Origin: Asanoa iriomotensis
Lineage (GTDB): Bacteria > Actinomycetota > Actinomycetes > Mycobacteriales > Micromonosporaceae
Assembly: GCF_016862515.1 (NCBI RefSeq)
Contig: NZ_BONC01000032.1
Coordinates: 1-64,000, forward strand
DNA: 64,000 nucleotides
Direction: 5' to 3'
Below, piece after piece: positions 1-9,425 of this stretch; position 1 is the stretch's first letter; each line of letters starts with the position of its first letter. Under the pieces are notes generated by a model that saw only the letters and a program-made list of their open reading frames with translations, did no database searches and had not been told where the DNA came from. A program made the position numbers and the translations under genes.

Positions 1-49
1 AGCCGACACCTGGGCCCGCCGCAGCCCGGCCCTGGATACGAAACACGGC

Positions 50-979
50 CTAAGCCGCCTGCAGGTCGGCGGAGTCGCGCTGGTCGCCGAGGGCCGCCCG
101 GGTCACCGCCGCCAGTGCGGCCGTGACGAGGGCGGGTCGCTCCAGCATCAGCATGTGGCCGGCGCCCGGGCAGACGGTCAGGTCGGCGTCGGGCAGCGCG
201 GCGGCGATCGACTCGGCGCAGGGCGGCGGCGTGAGCCGGTCCCGGTCGCCGACCAGCGCCGCCGCCGGCAGGTCGCCGAGCGCGGCCAGCGTGGCCAGCC
301 GGCGCTGCTCGCCGACCGACGAACGGAACGCGCCGATCGCGAGGAGCTGCACGCGGGCGACCGCCGCAGTGGTCAGGATCAGGTCGTCGGGCGTGGCCCG
401 GTCGCCGAAGAGCAGCCAGCGCAGCGACGGCGCGAGCGCCCGGAGCAGGTAGCGGTGCACCCGCCACGAGCCGCCGCGGGCGAGGATGCCGGCGCCGGTG
501 GTCTCCAGGAGGCGGATGAGGCGGGTGATCCGCGAGGGGAGCCCGTACTCCGTGTGGGTGTGTCCCTCGGCGGTCGTCGAGATGAAGACCAGCCCGGCGA
601 CCCGCGCGGCGAAGGTCAGCGGGTGCCCGTGCGCGAACTCCATGATCGTCATGCCGCCGAGGGAGTGGCCGGCCAGCACGATCGGCCCGGTCGGTGCGAC
701 CGTGGCGATCACCTCGGCGAGGTCGTCGCCGAGCTGCGCGAGCGTGGCGCCCGCCCGGGTGGTGTTGTCGGAGCGGCCGTGCCCCCGGGCGTCGTAGGCG
801 ACGATCCGGACGGGGGTGTGCAGCGCCTCCGGGAGCCCGCTGAGCTGCCGGTGCCAGGTGCGGGTGTCGAGTGTCCAGCCGTGCAGCAGGAACACCGTTA
901 TCGGCGCGTCGCTGGGCCCGCTCACCTCGACGTGCAGCCGCACGCCGTCTGGCAGCGTCACCGCGATCCGCTCCGGCAT
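50..979 (-). CDS. alpha/beta hydrolase
   Basis: A 309-residue alpha/beta-hydrolase-fold protein, probably a soluble cytoplasmic esterase, lipase or haloperoxidase-like enzyme; the substrate cannot be told. The oxyanion-region HGW lies near residue 33, the nucleophile elbow GHSLGG puts the serine at 106, and a GDRD (acid) and a GHML (histidine) motif follow in the right order near the C-terminus. An upstream in-frame start would add 23 residues, but the ATG at 979 has a strong AGGAGG five bases ahead (985-990), so it is preferred. It is transcribed away from the GNAT gene at 1241. The fold is certain; the specific activity is unknown. Confidence 0.88.
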   Translation of the reverse strand: MPERIAVTLPDGVRLHVEVSGPSDAPITVFLLHGWTLDTRTWHRQLSGLPEALHTPVRIVAYDARGHGRSDNTTRAGATLAQLGDDLAEVIATVAPTGPIVLAGHSLGGMTIMEFAHGHPLTFAARVAGLVFISTTAEGHTHTEYGLPSRITRLIRLLETTGAGILARGGSWRVHRYLLRALAPSLRWLLFGDRATPDDLILTTAAVARVQLLAIGAFRSSVGEQRRLATLAALGDLPAAALVGDRDRLTPPPCAESIAAALPDADLTVCPGAGHMLMLERPALVTAALAAVTRAALGDQRDSADLQAA

Positions 980-1240
980 GGTCACCTCCTTCAAGCCCGA
1001 GGATTCCGCACCGTTGTTCTTACCCACTGACATACCGGGCAGTAACAATCATGCCTTAAGCTGCGTTCAGGACGCCAGATCCACTACCCGGTTCCGGCCT
1101 GTTTGGGGCCAACTATCCCCGATGGGCGAGTCGCCGACGTGCGGCAACGTAAAGAAAACCATCAATTACCGACGGTAGCCTCGACACGAGCCCTGTTCAC
1201 CTGTTGAAGTAAGGACTCGGCTTGCACAACGGGAGGCTGG

Positions 1241-2092
1241 GTGGACGAGCTGATCGCGGAGGCAAAAGAGGTCGCGACCGCCGCCGCGACCCGGCTGGGA
1301 ATCACCGTGCGGGAGCTTCGCGAGCCCGCCGCGCACGAGGATGTGGCCCAGCTGTTCGGCAGGATCTGGCGCACGGACTCGCCCAACCAGTTGCTCGACG
1401 CGCGGATGATGCGGGCATTGTCCTACGCGGGCAACTACGTGGTGGGCGCGTTCCGTGATGACGTGCTGATCGGCGCGGCCGTCGCCTTCTTCGGCATCGA
1501 CCACCTGCACTCGCACATCACGGGCGTCGACCCGGGCACGCAGAGTCGCGGTGCCGGGCACGCCATCAAGCTGCACCAGCGCGCCTGGGCGCTGGATCGG
1601 CACATCGAGTCGGTGCACTGGACCTTCGACCCGCTGGTCCGCCGCAACGCCTACTTCAACCTGCACAAGCTGGGCGCCCGGGCCATCAAATACCTGCCGG
1701 ACTTCTACGGCCCGATGACCGACGGGATCAACGCCGGCGACGCCACCAGCGACCGCCTCTACATCCAGTGGGACGTCGCCTCCCCGGAGGCGATCGCGGC
1801 CGCGGCCGGCGACGCCCGCGAGATCAACATGCAGGCGGTGTACGCGGCCGGCGCGGACGTGGCCCTCGCCCGCGACGACTTCGGCCGGCCCAGCCCCGGC
1901 AAGGCGGTGCACGACGGCCGGCCGCTGCTGGTCGCCGTGCCCCTGGACATCGAGGCCATGCGGGGCACCGACCCGGCGCTCGCCGTCGCCTGGCGGCGCG
2001 AGGTCGGTGACGCGCTCTGCGCGGCGTTCGATTCGGGTTACCGCATCGTCGGGATGGCCCGCGACGGCTGGTATGTCATGGAAACCGAGTAA
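1241..2092 (+). CDS. GNAT-superfamily acyltransferase paired with an enolase-superfamily racemase
   Basis: A 283-residue GNAT-type protein of the COG3375 kind. The N-terminal ~150 residues carry the acyltransferase core, with a GxxxGxGxA-like acyl-CoA loop (SRGAGHAIKLHQ); the C-terminal part is characteristic of this subfamily and holds GxPxPGKAV-like residues. The GTG start at 1241 has a GGGAGG site just upstream. It ends nine bases before the enolase-superfamily gene, whose ribosome site overlaps this stop codon, so the two are co-translated. In Geobacillus a homologous pair forms a pathway in which the GNAT succinylates D-amino acids and the partner racemises the N-succinyl product (established for that organism). 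The same role here is inference. Confidence 0.85.
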   Translation: MDELIAEAKEVATAAATRLGITVRELREPAAHEDVAQLFGRIWRTDSPNQLLDARMMRALSYAGNYVVGAFRDDVLIGAAVAFFGIDHLHSHITGVDPGTQSRGAGHAIKLHQRAWALDRHIESVHWTFDPLVRRNAYFNLHKLGARAIKYLPDFYGPMTDGINAGDATSDRLYIQWDVASPEAIAAAAGDAREINMQAVYAAGADVALARDDFGRPSPGKAVHDGRPLLVAVPLDIEAMRGTDPALAVAWRREVGDALCAAFDSGYRIVGMARDGWYVMETE

Positions 2093-2100
2093 AGGATCTT

Positions 2101-3225
2101 TTGTTGAACCTGCGTGGTCTCGAGCTTCGGCGCATCGCCCTCCCTCTGGTCAGCCCGTTCCGCACCTCCTTCGGCATCGAGACCGCCCGCGACGTCCTGC
2201 TGGTGCGCGCGGCCGGGGAGACCGCCGAGGGCTGGGGCGAGTGCGTGGCGATGTCGGAGCCGCTCTACTCCAGCGAACACGTCGACGGCGCCGCCGAGGT
2301 GATCCGCCGCTTCCTGCTGCCCGAGGTGACCGCCCTCGCCAAGGCCGGCGAGCTGACCGTGCCGAGGCTGGAGGCGGCGCTCGGCCGGATCAAGGGCCAC
2401 CCGATGGCCAAGGCGGCCGTGCTGACCGCGCTGCTCGACCTGTCCCTGCGGGAGTCCGGCACGTCGTTCGGCGCCTACCTCGGCGCGGTGCGGACCACCG
2501 TGCCCGCCGGCGTCTCCGTCGGCATCATGTCGTCGATCCCGGCGTTGCTCGACGCGGTCGACGGCTACCGGGCGCAGGGCTACGTGCGGATCAAGCTGAA
2601 GATCGAGCCGGGCTGGGACGTCGAGCCGGTGCGGGCCGTCCGCGAGCGGTTCGGCGGCGACCTGCTGCTGCAGGTGGACGCGAACACCGCGTACACCCTG
2701 GCGGACGCCCGGCAGTTGGCCCGGCTCGACCCGTTCGACCTGCTGCTGATCGAGCAGCCGCTGCCCGAGGACGACCTGCGCGGCCACGCCGCGCTGGCCC
2801 GGCTGATCCGCACCCCGGTCTGCCTCGACGAGTCGATCACCTCGGCCCGCGCGGCGGCCGACGCGATCGCGCTGGGCGCCACCTCGGTGGTCAACGTGAA
2901 GCCCGGCCGGGTGGGCGGCTACCTGGAGGCCCGCCGGGTGCACGACGTCTGCGCGGCCAACGGCGTGCCGGTCTGGTGCGGCGGGATGCTGGAGACGGGC
3001 ATCGGGCGCGCGGCCAACGTGGCGCTGGCGGCGCTGCCGAACTTCACGCTGCCGGGCGACACCTCGGCCTCGGACCGGTATTTCGCCCGCGATATCACCG
3101 AGCCGTTCGTCCTCGACGGCGGCCACGTCGCGGTGCCGACCGGGCCGGGCCTGGGCGTGACGCCGGACCAGGACTACCTGACCGAGCTCACCACCGGCAC
3201 GGAGTGGCTGCCCTTGCTGCCCTGA
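2101..3225 (+). CDS. menC: N-succinylamino-acid racemase / o-succinylbenzoate synthase family enzyme
   Basis: A 374-residue enolase-superfamily enzyme of the muconate-lactonising subgroup. All expected catalytic residues are visible: the KxK motif (K165, K167), metal ligands D193, E218 and D243, and the second-face lysine K267. The length matches the NSAR/OSBS family. Start is TTG at 2101 or 2104, with AAAGGA at 2091-2096 overlapping the preceding stop. The family is catalytically promiscuous between menaquinone synthesis (o-succinylbenzoate synthase) and N-succinylamino-acid racemisation; the GNAT partner upstream favours the racemase role, while no other men genes are nearby. The gene symbol refers to the family, not to a proven function. 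Confidence 0.88.
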   Translation: MLNLRGLELRRIALPLVSPFRTSFGIETARDVLLVRAAGETAEGWGECVAMSEPLYSSEHVDGAAEVIRRFLLPEVTALAKAGELTVPRLEAALGRIKGHPMAKAAVLTALLDLSLRESGTSFGAYLGAVRTTVPAGVSVGIMSSIPALLDAVDGYRAQGYVRIKLKIEPGWDVEPVRAVRERFGGDLLLQVDANTAYTLADARQLARLDPFDLLLIEQPLPEDDLRGHAALARLIRTPVCLDESITSARAAADAIALGATSVVNVKPGRVGGYLEARRVHDVCAANGVPVWCGGMLETGIGRAANVALAALPNFTLPGDTSASDRYFARDITEPFVLDGGHVAVPTGPGLGVTPDQDYLTELTTGTEWLPLLP

Positions 3226-3368
3226 GCCTCGTCGCGACCGAGCGCGAGCGCCGCCAGCACGATGCCGGCGATGCTGATCACGATCGCCAGCGCGGCGATC
3301 ACCAGCGCCACCGTGCCCAGCACGCTGCGCTGGTCAGGAGGGGCGGCCCAGCCGCGCGGGAGATTCAT
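3174..3368 (-). CDS. small single-pass membrane protein
   Basis: A 64-residue open frame with one strongly hydrophobic segment (about residues 17-43, rich in V, A, I, L) followed by a charged GRDEAQ stretch, so a one-pass inner-membrane peptide is likely. It is convergent with the racemase gene and overlaps its last ~50 bases. The ATG at 3368 is preceded only by a weak GGGG. No family recognised. The hydrophobic pattern is not what an antisense shadow would normally give, but this remains a modest call. Confidence 0.45.
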   Translation of the reverse strand: MNLPRGWAAPPDQRSVLGTVALVIAALAIVISIAGIVLAALALGRDEAQGSKGSHSVPVVSSVR

Positions 3369-3429
3369 CCCCAGAAGCTACGTCGCCGTTGACATGCCTG
3401 GTATTCGCCTTTCGAGTGACAACGGCAGC

Positions 3430-5772
3430 TCAGCTGAGCTCGTACACGAAGATCCGGTCGTTCGAGTAGCGCAGGCGGGCCAGGATCCGCAGCTCCGGTG
3501 ACTCCGCGGCGACCTCGTGGTCGGCGACCAGCCAGCGGACGCCGTCGTCGGACCGCAGCGCGGCCAGTGACGCGGCGGTCGGTGCGGTGAACGCGGCGTC
3601 GTTGCGGTCGAGCAGCGGCTGGTCCCAGAACGCCCACGAGCCCGCGGCCGAGACCCGCGGCGCGAACGCCCAGCCCTCGACCAGCACCCGCCGCTCCGAG
3701 TACGCCGACAGCCAGAACGAGCGTGGGTCGCAGTAGCCGTCCGCCGGTGTGTTGATGCAGTGCGCGTTCGTGGCCACGACGTCCGTCGCCGCGCTGTGGT
3801 CGCGCAGCCACCGGGCCGCGTCCACCCGGGACTTGGGCAGGGAGATCGTGGCGTACGCGCCGCCGTTGGAGAAGCGTTCCGACTTGCGCATGTCCATGAT
3901 CAGGCCGGGCGCGCCGACCACCAGGATCGCGGTCAGCGCCACGATGCCACCGCGCCCGCGCAGGGCCGGCAGCCAGCGGCTCAGGGCCGGCCAGAGCGCG
4001 GTCACCAGCAGGAGCACGGCGGCCAGCACCAGCGCCCAGCGCAGCAGCGGCAGCAGCGGGTCGATCGGCCGCGGAGGCACGGACGCCTCCGCCGGGCCGG
4101 CGAGCCGGAACTGCGCCACCACCAGCACCACCGCGAGGGCCAGCGCCTCCACCGCGAGGAAGACCCGGCCCGCCCGCGAGAGCTTGGCCCGGTCGAACAC
4201 CATGACGTAGCCCCACGCCGAGAGCAGCACCGCGAACGTGAACCCGGCCCGGGCGAAGTACTGGTTGCCGTCACCGGGCTGCTTGACCATCAGGTAGATC
4301 AGCGGTCCGGCGATGCCCCCGGCCAGCAGGAACACCTGGCTCGGCTCCAGCCGGCCCCGGCGCAGCCAGAGCAGCGGCACGATGCCCGCCGTCCGCAGCT
4401 GCATGTTGACCAGGAACGCGAGCCAGACCGGCAGCACCGCGAGCCACATCGGGCCGTCCGGTGGGGTCCAGAACCGCTCGAAGCTCCACATCGGCTCGGG
4501 CGTCACGCCGTACGACTGGAACCGGAACAGCACGGCCAGCGCGAACAGTTGGGCGGCCGCCGCGAGCACGCCCAGGATCAGCAGCGTCCACGGGATCCGC
4601 CGGCGCACGACCAGCACGACCACGAACGTCACCAGCAGCGCCGCCGCGACCGGGGGCAGCGAGCTGGCCTTGGCACCGCTGGACGCGAGCAGCAGGAGGA
4701 ACGCGAGCGCGAAGCCGCCGCGGCCCAGCTCACCCTTGAGCAGCGCGCAGACCACGCCGATCAGCGCGATCAGCAGCACCCAGGAGTAGATCATCGACAT
4801 GCCGTGCCAGATGACGAACGAGGCCTGGGTGCCGAACGGCATGGTGACCGGGTCGGTGAAGTTGGTCTCGCCGACCACGAAGAACAGCGCCGCGGCCACG
4901 GCGCCGACCAGCGCGCGGCCGCTGATCCGCCAGCCGACCACCGCGGTCAGCAGGATCGCCAGCGCGCACAGGAACGGGATCGCCAGCCGCAGCGCCACCA
5001 CCGGCAGGTCGATCCCGCCGATCATGCTGGTCGCCGCCATGTGCGCGTAGCCGAACCAGTGGTAGAACAGCGGCTCGCCGGCCACCTGTGGCACGTGCAG
5101 CGGGAAATGGTGCTTGGCCTCGCCCGCGAGCGACAGCTGGTAGGCGAGGTCCAGATACTGCCGGGTGTCGTCGGAGGTCGGCAGGATCGGGTTGCGTTCG
5201 AGGAACGTCGACGACAGGTAGGTCGTGAAGAACGCGACCGCGCCGCCGACCGCCCACGAGAAGCCCAGCGGCGCGGCGGTCGCGTAGCGCGGCGGCCGGA
5301 GGTGCCGGCGCAGCCGGGGCGTCGCGGCGAACAGCGCCAGCACGACCAGCGGCCAGGCCCACAGCGCGCCGCGGAGGTCGAGCACCGAGACCAGCAACCA
5401 GGCCGGCAGCTCCAGCACCAGGCCGATCGCGGTGCCCATGGCCAGGTCGTCGAGCAGCGAGTGCGGCGTGCGGCGCAGCGCCCGATAGACCAGCGTGCCC
5501 GGCAGGGTCAGCGCGAGCGCCAGGTAGAGCGCGTACTTCACCAGGTCGAGCACGGCGGTGTCCGCGGCGAGGAGCACCGCCGCGACGTACAGCACCGTCG
5601 CCACGAACGGCAGGAAACGCAGCAGGGGATACGCGCGACGGGGCGCTCCGGTCTCGGTGGAGACCGACCCGGCCGGTGCGGCATCCACCGGCGCCGGCGG
5701 CCGCACGGCCGGCACGGCGGTCGCGTCCGACTCGGCCCGCCCCCCGGTGGGCCGGTCGGCAGCCGCGGTCAC
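3430..5772 (-). CDS. polytopic membrane protein, probable GT-C-like glycosyltransferase
   Basis: A 780-residue integral membrane protein. An N-terminal proline/alanine-rich cytoplasmic stretch (about 1-50) is followed by a dozen or so hydrophobic helices and a C-terminal soluble domain of roughly 150 residues. The first large loop has charged/aromatic motifs (DDTRQYLDLAY and FYHWFGYAH) in the position where GT-C enzymes place catalytic acids and lipid-binding residues. Its GTG start overlaps the stop of the GT2 gene by four bases (GTGA), implying translational coupling. The GT2 partner probably makes a polyprenyl-phosphate sugar that this protein transfers to an envelope acceptor outside the membrane. 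The assignment to GT-C rests on topology and context and not on a recognised signature. Confidence 0.75.
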   Translation of the reverse strand: MTAAADRPTGGRAESDATAVPAVRPPAPVDAAPAGSVSTETGAPRRAYPLLRFLPFVATVLYVAAVLLAADTAVLDLVKYALYLALALTLPGTLVYRALRRTPHSLLDDLAMGTAIGLVLELPAWLLVSVLDLRGALWAWPLVVLALFAATPRLRRHLRPPRYATAAPLGFSWAVGGAVAFFTTYLSSTFLERNPILPTSDDTRQYLDLAYQLSLAGEAKHHFPLHVPQVAGEPLFYHWFGYAHMAATSMIGGIDLPVVALRLAIPFLCALAILLTAVVGWRISGRALVGAVAAALFFVVGETNFTDPVTMPFGTQASFVIWHGMSMIYSWVLLIALIGVVCALLKGELGRGGFALAFLLLLASSGAKASSLPPVAAALLVTFVVVLVVRRRIPWTLLILGVLAAAAQLFALAVLFRFQSYGVTPEPMWSFERFWTPPDGPMWLAVLPVWLAFLVNMQLRTAGIVPLLWLRRGRLEPSQVFLLAGGIAGPLIYLMVKQPGDGNQYFARAGFTFAVLLSAWGYVMVFDRAKLSRAGRVFLAVEALALAVVLVVAQFRLAGPAEASVPPRPIDPLLPLLRWALVLAAVLLLVTALWPALSRWLPALRGRGGIVALTAILVVGAPGLIMDMRKSERFSNGGAYATISLPKSRVDAARWLRDHSAATDVVATNAHCINTPADGYCDPRSFWLSAYSERRVLVEGWAFAPRVSAAGSWAFWDQPLLDRNDAAFTAPTAASLAALRSDDGVRWLVADHEVAAESPELRILARLRYSNDRIFVYELS

Positions 5773-6785
5773 CGGTGGCTGTCGACCAGGACCACCGGGT
5801 CGAACCCGGCGCGCTGCTCCGGGGCGGCGCCGGCGTCGGTCTCGTCACCCGGGTCGCTGTCGCTGGCGATGAAGTAGGCCGGGCGGGCCAGCAGCGCGGT
5901 GTAGATGCGGCCCACGTATTCGCCCAGCAGGCCAAGACAGAGCAGTTGGACGGCGCCGAGGAAGAGCACCGCGACCAGGATCGACGGCCAGCCGCTGACC
6001 GTGTGGCCGGTCGCGTAGGCCACCACCACCGCGATCACCAGCAGGGCGCAGACGCCGACACCGAGCAGGCCGAGCCAGGTCGCCACGCGCAGCGGCGCCG
6101 CGGAGAAGCTGGTCACGCTCTCCGCGGCCAGCGCGAGCATCTTGGACAGCGGGTATTTGGTGCGGCCGGCCGCCCGCTCGGCACGCTCGAAGCGCACCTC
6201 GCCGCTGGGGAAGCCCAGCCACGGCACCACCAGGCGGAGCACGGGGCTGCGCTCGGGCAGGTCGCGCAGCGCCTCGACGGCCGTGCGGCTGAGCAACCGG
6301 AAGTCGCCCGCCTGCGCCGGCATCGACTTGCCGACCAGGCGGCGCATCATCCGGTAGTAGGCGCCGGCGGTGAGCCGCTTGAACGCCGTGTCGCTGCTGC
6401 GGTCGGCGCGCACGCCGTAGACGATGTCGAGGTTCTGGGACCGGGCCAGCGCGAGCATGTCGGCGATGGTCTCCGGCGGGTCCTGCAGGTCGGCGTCGAT
6501 GCTTACCACGTATTCGCCGCGGGACCGCATCAGGCCGGCGTTGAGCGCCGCCTGGTGGCCGGAGTTGCGGCGCAGCCGGATCACCCGCAACTGGGGCCAG
6601 CGCTCCCGCAACCCGCGCAGCGCGGCGGCGGTGGCGTCGGTGCTGCCGTCGTCGACCGCCACGACCTCGTAGGTCTCGTCCAACCCGTCGAGGACACCGC
6701 GCAACCGCTCCGCTAGCAGCGGCAGCACGCTCTCCTCGTTGTACATCGGCACGACGACGGAGAGTGCCGGACTCTGCTGACCCAT
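5769..6785 (-). CDS. GT2 polyprenyl-phosphate glycosyltransferase (DPM1/GtrB/ArnC-like)
   Basis: A 338-residue family-2 glycosyltransferase. The GT-A core includes VVVPMYNEE near the N-terminus, VDDGSTD for nucleotide binding, and the DADLQDPPE metal-binding DxD region. Two hydrophobic helices at about 235-265 and 275-300 anchor it in the membrane, ending with the typical LGEYVGRIY motif. Such enzymes move a sugar from a nucleotide carrier to polyprenyl phosphate on the cytoplasmic side. Start ATG at 6785. It is the first gene of a two-gene unit, sharing a GTGA overlap with the polytopic membrane protein downstream. Confidence 0.93.
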   Translation of the reverse strand: MGQQSPALSVVVPMYNEESVLPLLAERLRGVLDGLDETYEVVAVDDGSTDATAAALRGLRERWPQLRVIRLRRNSGHQAALNAGLMRSRGEYVVSIDADLQDPPETIADMLALARSQNLDIVYGVRADRSSDTAFKRLTAGAYYRMMRRLVGKSMPAQAGDFRLLSRTAVEALRDLPERSPVLRLVVPWLGFPSGEVRFERAERAAGRTKYPLSKMLALAAESVTSFSAAPLRVATWLGLLGVGVCALLVIAVVVAYATGHTVSGWPSILVAVLFLGAVQLLCLGLLGEYVGRIYTALLARPAYFIASDSDPGDETDAGAAPEQRAGFDPVVLVDSHR

Positions 6786-6846
6786 GCCGCCTTGTGCTCC
6801 CTCCGGGTTTCGACCGGGGAACCGTACCAGGCGGGGCTAGGCAAAA

Positions 6847-8565
6847 TCAGCACACGGTACGGGGCAAACCGGGCACGTCCACGGGGGATTTGCCGGTCGG
6901 CTTCTGCTTGCCCGCGAGCACCTTCGCCAACGCCTTCAGCGAGTCCGGCGTCGACGAGTAGGTGGCCACGATGTTCGGTGACTTAGCGCTGCCCAGCACG
7001 TACGGGGTGTCCAACCCGACCGTCACGTCGGCCGCCGGGTCGAGGTCCTTGGGGCCGTCCCCGTAGCCGACCAGATGGACGACCCGCCCGCCGCTGGCCA
7101 CGACCTGGACGCCCTCGGCCCGCAGCGCCTTCTCGAGCGTCGCCTTGCTGGTGTCGCGGCCCGGCGAGGTGCTCACCGTGACCGGACCCTGGATCGGCGC
7201 GCCGCACTGGCCGCGGAGCTGGGTGACCGCCGCGGCCGAGAGGCCGCCGGCCACGCTGAGGTGCGAGTCCGAGGCGAGCACGTTCTGGTCCGGCTTGGCG
7301 CCGGCGTCGGCCAGCGTGAAGCGCAGCGTCAGGTCGCGGGTGGCGGCCTCGACCAGGCGGTCCTTCTTCAGCGAGCCGTTGTGCAGACCGTCGAGCAGGC
7401 CCTGGTAGGCACCGCCGACGTTCGGCGGCATCAGCAGCAGGTCGTTGCCGGCGTTGAGGGCGCGCACGGCGGCCTCGCCCGCCGGCCACTTCTCGGCCGG
7501 AGCCATGTTGAGCGCGTCGCTGACCACGACGCCCTTGAAGCCCATCTCGCCGCGGAGCACGTCGACCAGCGCCTTGTGCGAGAACGACGCGGGCACGCCG
7601 GGCTCGATCGACTTCACGTCGAGGTGGCCGCTCATCACGAGCTGCGCGCCGGCGTCGATGCCGGCCTGGAACGGCGCCAGGTCGACCTTGGTCAGGTCGG
7701 CCTTGCTCCTGCCGATCACCGGCAGGTCGGTGTGCGAGTCGGACGGCGTGCTGCCGTGCCCGGGGAAGTGCTTGAGCGTGGCGGCGACGCCGGCCGACTG
7801 CAGGCCCTTGACCGAGGCGGCGACCTGGTCGCCGACGGCCTTCGGGTCGGAGCCGAACGACCGCGAGCCGATCACGCCGCCGTCGGCGGTGCCGAGCACG
7901 TCGGCGTCGGGCGCGAAGTCGACGTTGAGCCCCATCGCGCGCAGCTCGTCGCCCGCCACCTTCCAGCCCTGCTCGGTGCCGGCCGGGTTGTTGCCCGCGC
8001 CGAGCGCCATCGCGCTGGGCAGCAGCGTGACGCCGCTCTTGATCCGGGTGACCGCCCCGTATTCCTGGTCGGTGCCGATCAGGATCGGCGCCTGGCCGCC
8101 GGCCGCCTTCTGCAGCCCGTCGGTGAGCGCGGTGATCTGCTTCGGGTTGTCGACGTTGGTGGTGGCCTGGTTCGTCGACGTCGGGTCGTCCGCGGAGAAG
8201 CCGACCAGGATGAGCCCGCCCAGGTGGTATTTCTGGATCATCTGGGCCGGGGTGTCGACCTTGCCGAGCTTCTGGTTGCCGGCCGCCGAGGCCGGGCTGA
8301 CGTCGGTCGCCGAGGAGCCGTACGCGTAGGGCATCAGCACCTGGCCGGCGAGCTGCTCGTCGGAGAGCTGCTTGACCAGCGCCGCGGCCCTGGTGGCGGG
8401 ATCGCCGCCGGTGGGGGTCGTCGCGCTTGCCGCCGCCGCGGAGGGCGGGGTCGGGGACGGTGCTGCCGCGCGGGGCGCCGGCTTTCCGCATGCGGCGACG
8501 GCCACGAGGATCGCGGCGACGACCACGGCAAAAAACAACGCGAGGCGGCTCCGGGGGGAGGCCAT
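6847..8565 (-). CDS. glycoside hydrolase family 3 lipoprotein (beta-N-acetylhexosaminidase-like)
   Basis: A 572-residue secreted lipoprotein. The N-terminus has basic residues, a hydrophobic core and a lipobox ending in AVAAC with the acylated cysteine at about residue 26, then a low-complexity A/P/T linker to about 55. The GH3 barrel shows the NagZ-type signature KHFPGHG at 265-271 followed by the catalytic DSH dyad at 276-278, and the nucleophile aspartate is in VVVSDALN at about 350. A C-terminal ~130-residue domain follows. It probably trims GlcNAc from cell-wall fragments outside the membrane. A TTG at 8601 would extend the protein, but the ATG at 8565 gives a clean signal peptide and is preferred; its ribosome site is weak. 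Confidence 0.92.
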   Translation of the reverse strand: MASPRSRLALFFAVVVAAILVAVAACGKPAPRAAAPSPTPPSAAAASATTPTGGDPATRAAALVKQLSDEQLAGQVLMPYAYGSSATDVSPASAAGNQKLGKVDTPAQMIQKYHLGGLILVGFSADDPTSTNQATTNVDNPKQITALTDGLQKAAGGQAPILIGTDQEYGAVTRIKSGVTLLPSAMALGAGNNPAGTEQGWKVAGDELRAMGLNVDFAPDADVLGTADGGVIGSRSFGSDPKAVGDQVAASVKGLQSAGVAATLKHFPGHGSTPSDSHTDLPVIGRSKADLTKVDLAPFQAGIDAGAQLVMSGHLDVKSIEPGVPASFSHKALVDVLRGEMGFKGVVVSDALNMAPAEKWPAGEAAVRALNAGNDLLLMPPNVGGAYQGLLDGLHNGSLKKDRLVEAATRDLTLRFTLADAGAKPDQNVLASDSHLSVAGGLSAAAVTQLRGQCGAPIQGPVTVSTSPGRDTSKATLEKALRAEGVQVVASGGRVVHLVGYGDGPKDLDPAADVTVGLDTPYVLGSAKSPNIVATYSSTPDSLKALAKVLAGKQKPTGKSPVDVPGLPRTVC

Positions 8566-8717
8566 CGAGCAATGATGGCCACCTCGTTGCTCGACAGGCA
8601 AGTGAAGCCGGCAATACGGTCGGTTCGGAATTTATCCGGGACGGGCGTCCCTGCGCGGCGATGGTGGCTGGTGGGCGGTTTCCCGGTAGTCCGTTCGGTC
8701 CCCGTTGGGGGTTGCGA

Positions 8718-9209
8718 TCAGCCCACGCGGGTGAGCAGTGTCACCGGTGCGCCGTCACCGGCGTACCGGTAGGGCTCGAGCTCGGCGTCCCAGGCGGTGC
8801 CGAGCGCCTTGTCGAGGGCGTGCTGCAGTGCCTCGGGCGCGCGCGAGCTGGCCATGATGGCGCGCAGGCGGTCCTCGCCGAGCTGGATGTCGCCGGCGGC
8901 GCCGGCGGTCGCCCGGAACAGTCCGCGGCCCGGCACGAACATGAAGCGTTCACCGTCGCAGCCCGGGCTGGGCTCTTCGGTGATCTCGAAACGGATCATG
9001 GGCCACTGCCGGAGGGCAGCAGCCAGCTCCGCACCCGTCCCCGCGCGGCCGGTCCAGCTGCACTCCGTGCGCCGCGCGCCGGGGTCGACCGGCTGAGCGG
9101 TCCAGTGCAGTGTGACCGGCGCGGTGAGGACGCGCGCGATCGCCCACTCGACGTGTGGACACACGGCGAGCGGGGTCGAGTGGACGTAAACGACGCCACG
9201 CGTTGGCAC
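8718..9209 (-). CDS. DUF3145 family protein
   Basis: A 163-residue cytoplasmic protein that I recognise as DUF3145, an actinobacterial family of unknown function. It opens with the conserved TRGVVYVHS, then CPHVEWA, and has RFEITEEP in the middle and an EDRLRA helix. The GTG start at 9209 has GGGAGG five bases upstream. Members are usually found near fatty-acid genes in Actinobacteria; here the fab cluster begins about 5 kb away, consistent with that loose association. Confidence 0.9.
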   Translation of the reverse strand: MPTRGVVYVHSTPLAVCPHVEWAIARVLTAPVTLHWTAQPVDPGARRTECSWTGRAGTGAELAAALRQWPMIRFEITEEPSPGCDGERFMFVPGRGLFRATAGAAGDIQLGEDRLRAIMASSRAPEALQHALDKALGTAWDAELEPYRYAGDGAPVTLLTRVG

Positions 9210-9425
9210 GGTGACCTCCCGAAGACCCGAGGTGCGTCTTCCCCTACGACCTCGATCACTCCGATCAGTCAGCGTTCATGATGACGCCTGAGGCCGATGT
9301 TGCGCCAGGGAATCGGAAAACTGGTTGTGACGATTGGTCCGGATGGCCGATCCACCTCGTCGTGTACTCTCAACTGGGCCCCCTCGGGCCTTTCCCATGT
9401 ACGCGTCACCTTGAGGAGTCCCCCC

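Noticed and set aside
3760-5877. Long plus-strand open frame opposite the membrane protein gene
   Set aside because: Arg/Gln/His-rich shadow typical of high-GC antisense; the minus-strand product has clear helices and coupling.
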